From the NCBI RefSeq assembly GCF_026151205.1, contig NC_087076.1, positions 4,946,402 to 5,010,401 on the forward strand: a stretch of 64,000 nt of DNA. Direction: 5' to 3'. The position numbers and the translations under genes were made by a program. Shown in pieces: positions 25,961 through 38,700 of this stretch (the first letter of the stretch is position 1; each line of letters begins with the position of its first letter). The DNA comes from Bolinopsis microptera (Eukaryota; Ctenophora; Tentaculata; Lobata; Bolinopsidae). Below the pieces are notes generated by a model, which did no database searches, was not told the origin of the DNA, and worked only from the letters and a program-made list of their open reading frames with translations.

Positions 25961-26150
25961 AAACTATTTATACTCGCTATGACCATCCACCCACCCCTCC
26001 CTTTCATGTATTTTAAAGAAATATTGATTATCTAATGAGAAATATCCGAACACGACTTTTAAAATTAATTCTTTTAGTTCTCACACGTTTTCTCGTGGCT
26101 AATGAGGAGGTTAAGCATTTTTAACAGTTTTATTTTTTTTGAACTAAGCA
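25961..26150. other. Short AT-rich spacer (right arm)
   Basis: Mirror of 16800-16980. Nothing recognisable beyond AT-rich sequence separating the coding-like region from the leader of element A. Confidence 0.4.
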
Positions 26151-26179
26151 ATAGAGATGCCCCAGCTATGTTCTTTTGA

Positions 26180-29100
26180 CTCGCACCATAATTTGTACTG
26201 TTTTATACCAGAAATAGAGGTCATTGTAGATCCTGAGGAAACGAATCCAACTAACAGTACTGTCCAAGAGAGAGATAGCTCGCTCTTCTTGCTACCTGTG
26301 TCAAAGAATTATAGGGCGCAGCTACTTACTCCGAAAACACTGGCCGCTTAAGACGGGGCGTATGTTCTTTCATGGGCAGACCTTAGAACAGCAATACAAT
26401 ATACAACCATACTACACGATAATTGGACTAAAATTATTAAACTACTAAGAATCGATACGTATTCGAACCATGTCTTATCTGTCACCAAGCCCTTACGGCT
26501 AATCGAAATCCTTATCTTACTAATTTGAATCACGTAACAACCACTAAGTACATACACTTACAAGTTACAAATAACCGATACAAGTCACATTCACATTTCA
26601 CATACTTCAATTAACTTTTTAACATTATCCCACAGATATAAGTTATAAAACTTAACTGAATTGATTTCTCAAGTTAGGAGCTAGTTAGGGACCCGGACAG
26701 AGTGTTCACAAACCTCGCACGATTCTCACTCTTCCCTGGCCCCATTTTACTTGGGCTCCACTCATCTGGAGTAGAAACTTTCATTAACTGTTTTTACGTG
26801 TACTTTATATATATTAATATACAGTAAGCAAACCTATATCTACATTTAAACAAGAGTTCATTTACAGCCAAAAAATGGTATTTATCCGAAGTAGTAAAAA
26901 TAGCTGTAAGGCCTAGCACAAAGCGCCAATCACACACAAGATAAGTATCACATGTAGTATCTGATTCATGACATATCACCTCAAAATGTGCTCACCGAAT
27001 CACCTAGCGACATAAATAAACTTACTGGAGAATGGTCTTGCTACAGCGCATTTCAGAAATTTCTTTCCAGTGGGCTGCCGTCATGCCTCTATTACCATCA
27101 CGGCACCTTACAAATCCCAGTCTCCAAAAAAGGACGAAGAAAAATGTCACACTTGCACAAGAATTGGGAATGTAAGACAAATGACCGAATGTTGCTACTG
27201 TTACAACTCTATCCCACACAAGATGTTCTGCTGGCTCACAGGCTTGCAAAGAATGCTTTGAGAAAAATTTTCTCCCAGCAATATGATGTCTCCATTAGAC
27301 AGCTCACATGAATTAAATTCAGTAACACTATAGGTTAACCCCATTCATTCGCGACCACTTATCAAATCAAATAGGTATCGTGGATTGATACTGATGCAGA
27401 TTTGAATCCTGGGAAACAACGTCCTAGTCTTCTAAATAACGCAAATACTAACCGCGAAAGCAATAAAAAATACGTAGGAGTATGAATTAAAAACTTTTCT
27501 CGCTAAACGTTAGGTCACTTAATGGGAACTTTGAAGAATTTCGGGAGAATATAGACAATACACAACTACGGACGTATCCTCTGCTTCACCAGCAACAAAT
27601 TGTAACACGGAAGTTGCCTTTCAGGAGAGTAGCTCGAACTCGCGGGTAATCTCTCCACCGTATGTTTCAGCTCCCGCAGAGCGTCAAATCCGTGGTGGAG
27701 GATATAGTTATAGTATGTTAACCAAAAACTATGAGACTTAACTGACATAAACGTTAAGAGCGCTCTATGATGCCCCTATAATCACCTAAGATAATGGAAG
27801 AAATCTTGGTATGCAGATACTTACCTTGAAAGGGCACAAAAACGCGTTAATCTGTAAAAATCAATCGCTTCTCCATTGGGATTTGAATGGATTCCCTTGA
27901 ACCATTAAAAATTTTCCTCCTACCATAGCAAGACATCGAAACAAAAATAACATGACTGGCCGTGATACTAACATAGACCTACAATATTACGGGAGAATAG
28001 ACTCTGACACTAAGAATTGGACCCTCTAGCAGAGCAATGGTTCGCTCCTGTGATATCTAGACAACTAGAGTCACAGATCACAGTGCGACAATCATTGACC
28101 CTATTTTCGTCCATAATTGCCACGCTGTAACACAATCGGGAGTACATTCTGATCAATCTCTGACCACTTGGCAACTTTTGTCCAACAAAACATGGTTGAT
28201 CATGAATAGGCTCATTGTAAACCTTCAAGAAGATACAACAGAAATGTCTTCTCGAGTAATAAACGATGACAGTATCCAAAAGTTCGAGAACGACATTTCT
28301 GCGGTAGACTGGAACTGGTTATATAACTATGATTCCTGTAGATGAAAAACATTTGAGGCATCGATAAAAAAATATAGTGAACTATACGACCGAAATTTCC
28401 CAATAAAGGCAAAAAAGAGTAAACCAGGCGCCGTAAAAACACAAAGCCGTGTGATCCAAGAATGGTTACGGTGCCATGTGATCGCAAAATAAATTTTATG
28501 AAGATTTTGTCACAAACCCGACCACTGAAAATGCTATTAGGTACAAGAAAATGGAAAGAAAATTTGTGATAAACACGTGGATAAGGCCAAAACAATATTA
28601 CAACGCGTACTTTACAAAATATACGAGCGACAGCAGAAACAAAGCAAATGGTTAATAACCTTGTAAACAGAAAGAAAAAAGGCAAAATTAAGATAAACAA
28701 AATTAACTATAATGGGAGCGAGATAACAGATTCTTCAGCAAATTGCGAATAGCTTTCAAATGACTATTTCTGCAAATAGCTGAGACTCTTAAGAGAGAAA
28801 ATGGTCTCGTATGCTCCGAGGGCAGGACCTATCGTAACAGAAACTCAAGATAGCAAAAGCCAGCGGAAGCATGATCTAGAAGAATTCAGTCCGCATCAGA
28901 ATAATTGGAAATAGTTTACGGGATTGAAGATTAAGTCGACTTCTGATATGAGTATACTTCCCCTTGAAAAAAGTGATGCAATATACTTGCACCATTGCTT
29001 AGCTTGCCTAGTCCTCTGCGTCTCTCCATCAGGGGAAGTTCCGCATAAATTTGAAAATCGCAAAAGTAGTTCCACTCACAAAGGTGGTCACGTGCTGAAG

Positions 29101-30885
29101 TTTCAAACTATCGACCTATCTCACTACTCTCATGTTTCACAAAAATCTTTGAAAAATTATGCAAGCGCGACTATTTAGATCACTTCAAGACAGAGAAAAT
29201 TCTATTTGACTCTCAATACGGATTTCGGGCTGGGCACAGCTGCGAACAAGCTTTACTAGAAGCCCAAAACCAAATCACAGGGCACTAGAAAAAAGCAGTC
29301 CCAGCACAGCTTCTATGGACAACAGCAAGGCCTTTGTACATGGTATGACAGCAGTATTTTCTGAAAAACTTGATCACTATGTAGTTTCGGGGTTAGGCTT
29401 TATCTTGGTTTCACTCATATCTAACCGATAGTAGAGCAATACGTGAGCGTCAACCACTGCAAGTCCATCTCACCTCAAACTTAACTACGAGTACCACAGG
29501 CTCCCCATTCTCGGAACATTTCTGTTCATATCTACATCAACGACCTCCCTCAGATTAGTTACTTAGCTAAACATATTTAATTTCCGCTGACGACGCAAAA
29601 CCTAATAATAAGTACAGATACAAGTTGAACAACTTATGCATTGAGAATGAGATTCCTGACTTGATAATTGAATGGGCAACTAATAACGGCTTAAATTAAA
29701 TCTAGCAAAACTAAATAATATCTTCCAAATAAAAAAACTAAGGATATAGAAATCTACATGGGGGTGAGCGACTAAAGCAATTTATCACGAAAGAATCTTG
29801 GCGTGATCATTGATACAAAGTCTAAATTGGCCACCACATTAGACAATATAGCCACTAAATTATCTAGAAATGCGGGTAATCTCTACAACTCAAAGGCTCA
29901 GTACCTAACAAAGCACTCAAGTTTGATAACAACAAGCTTGGTTCATACTCACTTGTACTACTGCTGCACAGTTTGGGGAACAAGATCGCTAAACTCCGTT
30001 AAAAGAGTCTTTCGGCCCAGAAAAAGGCATTTCCGCGCTGCAGAAACCCATACCACCGCTATTTATGACAAAGATCTGAATATCACACCTTCACCACACA
30101 AAGGAAATTTTCAATAAAACTAGAAGTATTAGCTTTACCGAACGTGATAGCTAAAGATATTATGCTTAATGCACAAAGTTTAATCTAACACTGCACCACA
30201 CAAATATTATAAAGAATGTTCACTGATTCAAACTTAAACGCACCTAAGAAGAGGAACCAGGATTTTTTCTTATGCAGTACCATTTAACCGTTTATGTAAT
30301 CAGACAAGCATTTATAACATTGGGCCTAAGTTAAATAACCAAACAGTCACATATTAACAAGGACATAAAATATGTCACACTTGCTACCAGGACAAATTCT
30401 AAATTCATTCAAGTCAACAGTCAACAAGCATGTGCTTACCTGCACAAGCCATAAAACCGATGACAAGGACTGTGGGACAACTCAAATTTCGTACTTTTAG
30501 AAATTTTAAATAATTTGGTACACAAACGTTGATCATAATAACGAGCAACAAAACGTAACCTCATAACAAAATATGACTATCTTCGAGCATTTTTTTACAT
30601 GCTAATCGACACCGCGCATTCACTGTCATTTACAACTTTTAAAAGATAAAAAAATCACCGCGCATCATCAGGACCCTGTGCGCCTTCTAAATTTATGTCA
30701 AGAGATAAGAGTTATTTAAAATTCTTAATATACTATTTAAATTTGCTGTCAATAGGGTAGCATAATCATATTTTATACATTATTAATACTTAATACTTGT
30801 GTGCATATATTTTATATTTATTGTAATGAAAGATTTAATGGCGTTAGTGCCGATAATCCTTCGGGTAGTGCTCATCCTCAATCTG
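26180..30885 (+). mobile_element. Element A, copy 4 (plus strand, noisy, full 3' end)
   Basis: Leader from about 26180, initiator near 26877, zinc fingers (26930-27270), endonuclease (27480-28170), linker, RT (29090-29590) and C-terminal domain (29803-30117, with SLVHTHLYYCCTVWG), ending with the 3' untranslated region near 30880. Unlike copy 3 it continues to the true 3' end. Indels break the frame roughly every 50-100 bases. Confidence 0.7.
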
Positions 30886-31019
30886 AACCAAAGGAGGAAA
30901 TGGAGAGGGAAGAAAACAACAGCCAGTAGGACTTTGATGTGAAACAGGGAACAGAACAACGTTCAGGCAGTGGGACCTGCTAACGAGAGAAATTCTTCAA
31001 CAGGTACTGAGCGGCTTTG
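30886..31019. other. Junction segment J, second occurrence
   Basis: Same sequence and orientation as 12936-13049, between the 3' end of plus-strand copy 4 and the 3'-truncated minus-strand copy 5. It shows only indel and substitution differences from the first occurrence. Confidence 0.65.
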
Positions 31020-34000
31020 AGTTTTGAAGAGATACCCCGCATTTCTAGATACTTTAAGTGCTAATGTCTAATGTGTGGGGGCCCACATTTAGCGTAGTAT
31101 CAAGGATCACGCCAAGAAATTTTTCGTGATACCTTTGCTTTTAGTCGCTCCCCTCCCATGTAGATTCTATATCCTTATTTTTTTAATTGTAACGATCCAA
31201 TATTTATTTTGCCTAGCATTTAATTTAAGCCCGATATTAGTAGCCCAACAATTATACAAAGTTCAGAATCTCTTCACCAATGCATAAGTTGTTCAAATTT
31301 AACTGTACTTATGGGATTTGAAAGATTTCAATAAAAAAAAAAAATGTTTAGCTAAATTACTAATCTGCGGAAGGTCGTTGATGTAGATTATGAACAGAAT
31401 TGGTCCGAGAATGGAGCCCTGTGGTACTCCGTAGTTAAGTTTGAGGTGAGAGGACTTGCAGTTGTTGACGCTCACGTATTGCTCTCTATCGGTTAGATAT
31501 GGGTGAAACCAAGATAAAGCCAACCCCCGAACTCCATAGTGCTCAAGTTTTCTCAGAAGAATACTGCTGTCAACCATGTCAAAGGCCTTGCTGTAGTCCA
31601 ATAGAAGCAGTGTTGTGACCTGCTTTTTTTCTAGTGCCCTGTGAATATGGTTTTGGGCTTTTAGTAAAGCATGTTCGCAGCTGTGCCCAGCCCGAAATCC
31701 GTATTAAGAGTCAAATAGGATTTTCTCTGTCTTTAAGTGATCTAATAGTCGCGCTTGCATAATTTTTTCAAAGATTTTTGAGAAACATGAGAGTAGTGAG
31801 ATCGGTCGATAGTTTGAAACTTCAGCACGTGACCCACCTTTGTGAAGTGGAACTACTTTCGCGATTTTCAATTTATGCGGAAACTTCCCCTGATGTAGAG
31901 ACGCAGAGACTAGGCAGCTAAGCACTGGTGCAAGTACATTGCTCACTTTTTTCAGGGGAAGTATACTCATATCAGAAGTCGACTTAATCTTCAAACCCAT
32001 AACTATTTCAATTATTTCTGATGCGGACGAATCTTCTAGATTCATGCTCCGCTGGCATTTGCTATCTTCAGTTTCTGTTACGATAGTCCTGCCCTCAGAG
32101 CATACGAGACCATTTTCTCTCTTAAGAGTCTCAGCTATATTGCAGAAATAGTCATTGAAGCTATTCGCAATTTGCTGAGAATCTGTTATCTCGCTCCCAT
32201 TATAGTTAATTTTGTTTATCTTAATTTTGCCTTTTTTCTTTCTGTTTAACAAGTTATTAACCGATTGCCATTGTTTTCTGCTGTCGCTAGAATGTTTTGT
32301 AAAGTACGCGTTGTAATATTTGTTCTTGGCCTTATCCACGTGTTTATTCACAAATTTCTTCATTTTCTTGTACCTAATATCATTTTCAGTGGTCGGGTTT
32401 GTGACAAAATCTTCATAAAATTTATTTTTGCGATCACATGCGCACCGTAACCATTCTTGGATCCACGGCTTTGTGTTTTTACGGCGGCCTGGTTTACTCT
32501 TTTTTGCCTTAATTGGGAAATTTCGGTCGTATAGTTCACTATATTTTTTATCGAAAGCCTCAAATTTTTCATCTACAGAATCATAGTTATTAACCAAGTT
32601 CCAGTCTACCGCAGAAATGTCGTTCTCGAACTTTTGGATACTGTCATCGTTTATGACTCGAGAAGACATTTCTGTTGTATCTTCTTGAAGTTTACAACTG
32701 AGCCTATTCTGATCAACCATGATTGTGACAAAAGTTGCCAAGTGGTCAGAGATTGACTCAGAAATTACTCCCGATTTTGTAACAGCGTGGCAATTATTGA
32801 CGAAAATATGGTCAATGATAGTCGCACTGTGATCTGTGACTCTAGTTGGTCTAGATATCACAGGAGCGAACCCATGCTCTGCTAGAGTGTCCACATACTT
32901 AGTGACAGAGTCTATTCTCCCGTAATCTAGTAGGTCTATGTTAGTATCACCGGCCATTATGATATTTTTGTTTCGATGTCTTGCTAAGTTACGGAGGAAA
33001 ATTTTTAATTGTTCAAGGAAACCATTCAAATCCCCACTTGGAGAGCGATATATATTACAGATTAACGCGTTTTTGTGCCCTTTCAAGGTAAGTTCTGCAA
33101 CCAAGAATTCTCCTATCTTAGGATTATCGTGGCAACATAGAGCGCTCTTAACGTTTATGTCAGATAATTCACATAGTTTTTTGTAAACATATATGACTAA
33201 TCCTCCACCACGATTTGACGCTCTTGCGGGAGTCTGAACATACGGTGGATAGAAACCGTCTAGTTCGAGCTCCTCTCCCTGAAAAGGCAAACATTCCGTG
33301 TTACAATTTGTTTCATTGAAGCAGAGAACGTCGTATTTTGTGTATTGATCTATATTCTCCCGAAATTCTTCAATGTTCCCATTAAATGACCTAACGTTTA
33401 GCGAGAAAAGTTTTAATTCATACTCCTTCGTATTTTTTATTGCTTTCGCGGTATAGTATTCGCAGTTATTTAGAAGACTAGACGTTGTTTCCCATGGATT
33501 CAAATCAGCATCAGTATCATCACGATCACCTATTTGATTTGATAGGTGGTCGCGATTAAAGGGGTTAAACCTAATAGTGTTACTAAAATTTATCATGTGA
33601 AGCTGTCTAATGGAGACATCATATGCTGGGAAAATTTTTCTCAAGCATTCTTTGCAGCCTGTTGAGCCAGCAGAACATCTTGTGTGGGATAGGTTGTCAC
33701 AGTAGCAACATTTGGTCATTTGTCTTACATTCCCAATTTTTGTGCAAGTGTGACATTTTTCTCGTTTATTGGAGACTGGGATTTGTATAGGCCGTGATGG
33801 TAATAGAGGCATGACGGCGCCCACTGGAAGAATTTCTGAAATGCATCTGTAGCAAGACCATTCTCCAGTAAGTTCAGTTATGTCGCTAGGTGTTAGGTGA
33901 GCACATTTTGGGTGATATGTCATATAACAGATACTACAAGTGATGCTTATCTTGTGTGAGACTAGGCGCTTTGTACAGGCCTTACAGCTATTTTTACTAC

Positions 34001-34697
34001 TTCGGATAACTACCATTTTTTGGCTGTAAATGATACTCTTGTTTAAATGTAGATATAGGTTTGCTACTGTATATTAATATATAATAAAGTACACGGAAAA
34101 ACAGTTACTGAAAGTATCTACTCCAGATGAGTGAGCCAAGAAAATGAGGCCAGGGAAGAGTGAGAAAACGTGCGAGGTTTTGTGAACACTCTGTCCGGGT
34201 CCCTAATTTCAGCTCCTAACTAGAGAAATCAATTCAGTTAAGTGTTGTTCTGTGGGAATAAGTTTAAAAAGTTAATCGAAGTATGTGAAATGTGAATGTG
34301 ACTTGTATTCTGTATTTGTAACTTGTAAGTGTATGTACTTAGTGGTCTGATTACGTGGTTCAACTTAGTAAAGATAAGATTTCGATTAGCCGTAAGCTGG
34401 TGCAGATAAGACATGGTTCGTATACTGTACGATTCTTAGTAGATTAATAATTATGTCCAAATTTTCGATGTGGTATGTTTGTATATTGTGTTGCTGTTCT
34501 AAGGTCTGCCCAATGAAGAAACATACTCCCGTCTTAGCGGCCAGTGTTTTCGAATTAAGTAGCTGCGCCCCATAAATTCTTTGACACAGGTAGCAAGAGA
34601 GCGAGCTATCTCTCTCTTGGACAGTACTGTTAGGTGGATTCCGTTTCCATCAGGATCTACAATGACCTCTCTTCTCTGGTATAAAACAGTACAAATA
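31020..34697 (-). mobile_element. Element A, copy 5: best-preserved copy (3'-truncated)
   Basis: Minus-strand non-LTR retrotransposon. The coding frame runs from 34016 downward and the leader extends to about 34697, where the copy next to the copia element (16797/26180) and this copy stop matching; that shared limit suggests the element's 5' end is there. Sequence is clean above about 31345 and noisy below it. The last ~1 kb of the element is missing and junction segment J follows. The leader contains a 60-residue frame (VIVDPDGNGIHLTVLSKREI...) ending near 34510, which could be an upstream ORF or a captured exon. Confidence 0.75.
31345..34016 (-). pseudogene. Element A polyprotein: tandem PHD fingers, APE endonuclease, RT
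   Basis: From the ATG at 34016 the protein shows two C4HC3 zinc fingers: Cys11, 14, 27, 30, His35, Cys38, 55, 58, then Cys88, 91, 103, 106, His111, Cys114, 121, 124. An APE-type endonuclease starts near residue 205 (FSLNVRS, CFNETNC, MAGDTNIDLL, ESISDHLATF), so the usual N, E, GD-N and SDH residues are all present. The RT follows from about residue 660 ([38 protein letters not shown]). One in-frame TAA at 31704-31706 replaces a CAA glutamine codon of other copies; downstream the same frame stays open to about 31350. The FADD box and C-terminus lie in the noisy part. Copies 1 and 2 imply about 1200 residues in full. Confidence 0.8.
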
Positions 34698-34754
34698 TGA
34701 GTAATGCATTGCAGCTTAATCTGTAATGCTCACACGGGTGCTCATTGCCGAATT

Positions 34755-35281
34755 GATAGATAGCATTTTATTTTACAAATTATTTGTTTTCTTTCTTTAT
34801 TGCAGCAAATCATTTAATCAACATGCCTAACGTTAAACTATAAAGTATGAATTTATATGCGAAATCGAAAAAAATAGGTAAATAATGCAAAAATCAAATA
34901 ATGGGAATGGAAAATGGTCTCAAAAAGTCGAAAAATGTGACTTAAATTGTTGTAAACTAAAAATTTGCGAAATGTTCGACTAAAATTATGGTAACCAAAA
35001 TTATGGTAACCAAATTTGATAGATAGCATTTTATTTTACAAATTATTTCTTTTCTTTCTTTATTGCAGCAAATCATTTAATCAACATGCCTAACGTTAAA
35101 CTATAAAGTATGAATTTATATGCGAAATCGAAAAAAATAGGTAAATAATGCAAAAATCAAATAATGGGAATGGAAAATGGTCTCAAAAAGTCGAAAAATG
35201 TGACTTAAATTGTTGTAGACTAAAAATTTGCGAAATGTGCGACTAAAATTATGGTAACCAAAATTATGGTAACCAAATTTA
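34755..35281. repeat. Tandem duplication, two units of 263-264 bp
   Basis: Unit 1 is 34755-35017 and unit 2 is 35018-35281. They differ at only a few positions (for example 'tatttgttttc' against 'tatttcttttc', 'gttcgac' against 'gtgcgac'). Each ends with 'aattatggtaaccaa' twice. No coding content is seen. The array lies just beyond the 3' end of element B. The smeared region at 8400-8690 holds one unit only, so copy number varies between the two versions of this locus. Confidence 0.85.
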
Positions 35282-35714
35282 TTGTGAACTAAATTTATTG
35301 GCCCTAATTTTTTTTATTTGAAAATTCAATTAATTATTATATATACAAATCAAGCGTTACATTTCAGCCATGCAAAATTACAATGACATATTTTAATATT
35401 CTAATTGAAAAATGGTGCTGCAATATAAGTTGCTTAATGTTTGGCCGGATGACAACTAACTAAAAGAGAAAAATAAACTTGATTACATAATAATTAATTC
35501 GGCTGAACCAACACATAGCAAAAGCCACATTAACGTTGGGGCCGTCTACCAAATTTGAATGACATACAATAACAAGAAATCAAACATATCATAAATAATT
35601 ATATATGGATTTTGTTCATTACAATTCCGTCACAACTGATAGAAGAAAAAGAAGGACAAGCAGATAGGAAATTGGACGGACAGAATTGTAACCAACAAGA
35701 ACACATTTCTGAGA

Positions 35715-38700
35715 CTAGTCTGGCCAGACTGTATCGGCAGCCCAGAGGTACTTGATCAGATTGGCCTTAAAAGTAGAAATTCGCTCTGACTGCCGGATAC
35801 ATACTGGTAGACTATTCCATTTCAGCATAGATCTATAAAAGAAGCTATTTCGGAAGGCATCCGAGCAGGGCACAGTGGTACTCATGTAAGTTGAAGTATC
35901 CGACCTATCAATTATTTGAGCATTGTGCCTAGTGTATCGGGTGCCCTCTGGACGGCATAGGACTATATAAGTAGGAAGCGAAACTGGGATTATGCTATTC
36001 ACTATTTTATAGAAGGTCATAAGATCGTTATAAATAAACTTCTGCATGACAGGGAGAATATTTAGCTTCTTTTGCTCTGTAGCAAGTTTATCGTCATTAT
36101 AACTGGAGTAGGGTTCACCATTGATCCATTTAATAGCCCTCTTTTGGATAGCAACAAACTGTTGAAGATGAGTTGCAGATTGAGGGGACCATATGACAGA
36201 ACAATGTTCAAATATAGACCTAATTAACGCCAAATAGAACGATCTTTTCTGCCTTTTATCAGTAGTGAAATGACATGTTCTCTTAAGTAGTCCAAGTCTG
36301 GAGGTAGCTTTGGAAACAAGCGCTTTACATTGTGCACCCCAATTAAACCTGGAGTTTATTGCGACTCCTAAATCTGACTGAGAGGGCACAAAGTCAATAT
36401 CACTTCCAGAAAGTTTATAGAAGAAGGTATTGAATGGCAAGTTATCCAGCACGTTTCTTTGCAGGGACACAGAGAGGGCTTTGCACTTTTGTGGGTGGAA
36501 CTTCATTCGATTTCTCACTGACCAATCATACAATCTATTGATGTCATTTTGGATTATGTGATGGTCAGGGTAACCAAGAATCTCCCTCCAAATTTTAGTG
36601 TCATCTGCATAAAGGGTGATATTGGTGCCTTCAGAGACACAGGAGAACATGTCATTCATAAATATTACAAACAATAGAGGGCCAAGTATAGAACCTTGAG
36701 GGACACCAGACCGAACTGGTAGAGAGGAAGACGTTTGGCCTCCTATCACTACTTGTTGTTGTCGCCCCTCAAGATAGGACTTGATAAATTTAAGCATTAG
36801 TCCATCGACATTAAAAATATTCTTTAATTTACCTAAAATGAGGTCATGCGAAACGCTATCAAAAGCTTTCGCAAAATCAAAATATATTATATCAGTCCTG
36901 GACCTGTTGTTCAGTGCAAGTGCAAGATTGTCCGTGAAAGGTATCATTTGGGTTGTGCATGAACGTTCATTAACAAAACCGTGTTGTCGGCGCGGTCATC
37001 CAACAGATCAGAACATGCAGCGTATAATGCAGTCTTTATGCACCTTTCAAAGACTTTCATTACAAGAGATGTTAACGAGATAGGCCTGTAGTTCTCAACC
37101 GAAGACTTATCGCCCTTTTTGTGCACTGGTACTACAAGTGCCAGCTTCCAATCAGGGGTATGCATCCGCTTGAGAAAGACAGGTTAAATAAAACACTAAG
37201 TGGGTATGCAAGGCTTTGGGCACAGTTTTTGAGGACTTTCCCATGAATCCCATCAGGGCCAGGGGCCTTGTTAGGATTTAACTTTTTAAGAATCAACAGA
37301 ACATCTTCTTTACTAAACACAAGACTGGAAAAACAATCATCACGAAAATCTATGTCAATGCCATAATCGCTCTCTTGAGAAAACTGCTCATAAAAATATT
37401 CGTTAAAAAGGGCAGCTTGATCAGATGGATTGTTTCGAAAGCGATTATGATATTTAACAGTTTCAGGGATCCTGGTTGACTTTGATTTAGATTTAACGTA
37501 GGTCCAGAATTTCTTGGAGATAAGAGCATCATCGGAGTCATCCTCAACACTGAGTCTCATTCTTTCGTCCATCATATTTTTAAATTTTGTTCGAAATGCA
37601 CGAAACTTTTGTTTATTAGACTCAGAGTTGCTCCCTTTATGCCTAATTCTCCATTTCTCCTTATTTCGTAGGAGACGATCACATTCGGAGTCATACCATG
37701 GGGGCAGGAACTGAGACTTAATGGTCTTTTTAGGGATCCATCGGTCACAGGCTGCATCAAGAACTCCTCTGAATCGACTCCAGGCAAGATAAGGATTATT
37801 ACACTCAAATATACTATCCCAATCGATGCTAAATAACTCAGAATTCAGGCCCCTAAAATTACCTTTACTATAATTAAAGATCTTTCTTTTAGGCTGCTTA
37901 ATATACTTGGTCTTAACATCAATGTCAAATGTGATACAAAAGTGGTCGGACATACACATTTCGTTTTGATCTAAAACTTTAACATTCTTAATAAGGTTCT
38001 GAATTTTAGTGAACACAAGATCTAAGGTGTTGCCTGACTTGTGAGTAGGGGAGCTAATAAGTTGTGTATGTCCGAGGTCATCAGTGAGAAAATTTACAAA
38101 GCTGGAATGTAGCTGGCAAGATGACTGACCATCTGTCCCCTACCAGAATGTGTCTTTGCAACTTTCTGGCAGATGCTAACGTAACAAAATGTTTCTTGAA
38201 AGATTCAAAATTATCTAAGCCAAGTGTTCCTACTCTATAGAATGTAGATATGCAAAAGTTTCTTCCACACTGGGTCTTAATTATGACTGATAATAATTCA
38301 GCTTGAACACTAACCTTTGAGAACTTTAGACTCGAGATATCAATGTCTGTTCTATGGGCAATCAGAACACCACCACCGTTTTTTCTGAATTTCTTGGGCT
38401 GGGTTGCATCCACTGGATGCGATCTTAAGGATCGATCAAGCCTAAATACTTTGTATTTGTCAGGGAGCACCTCATTACTGAGAATGGAATTTTTCAGCCA
38501 TGTCTCGTTTAGAATAATGATGTGAGGCTTATGTTTGTAGATATAACCATGGAATTCATGTATCTTGGTCATATTTAGTGGTGGTGTTCCTGATGCTAGA
38601 TCGCGGGTATTTAGGAAACCATGGACATTATTGTAAACAACGGATAAATTTGGTCCAGGGTTCAGTAAGGAACAATTACAAATTACTATCAGGGAAATAT

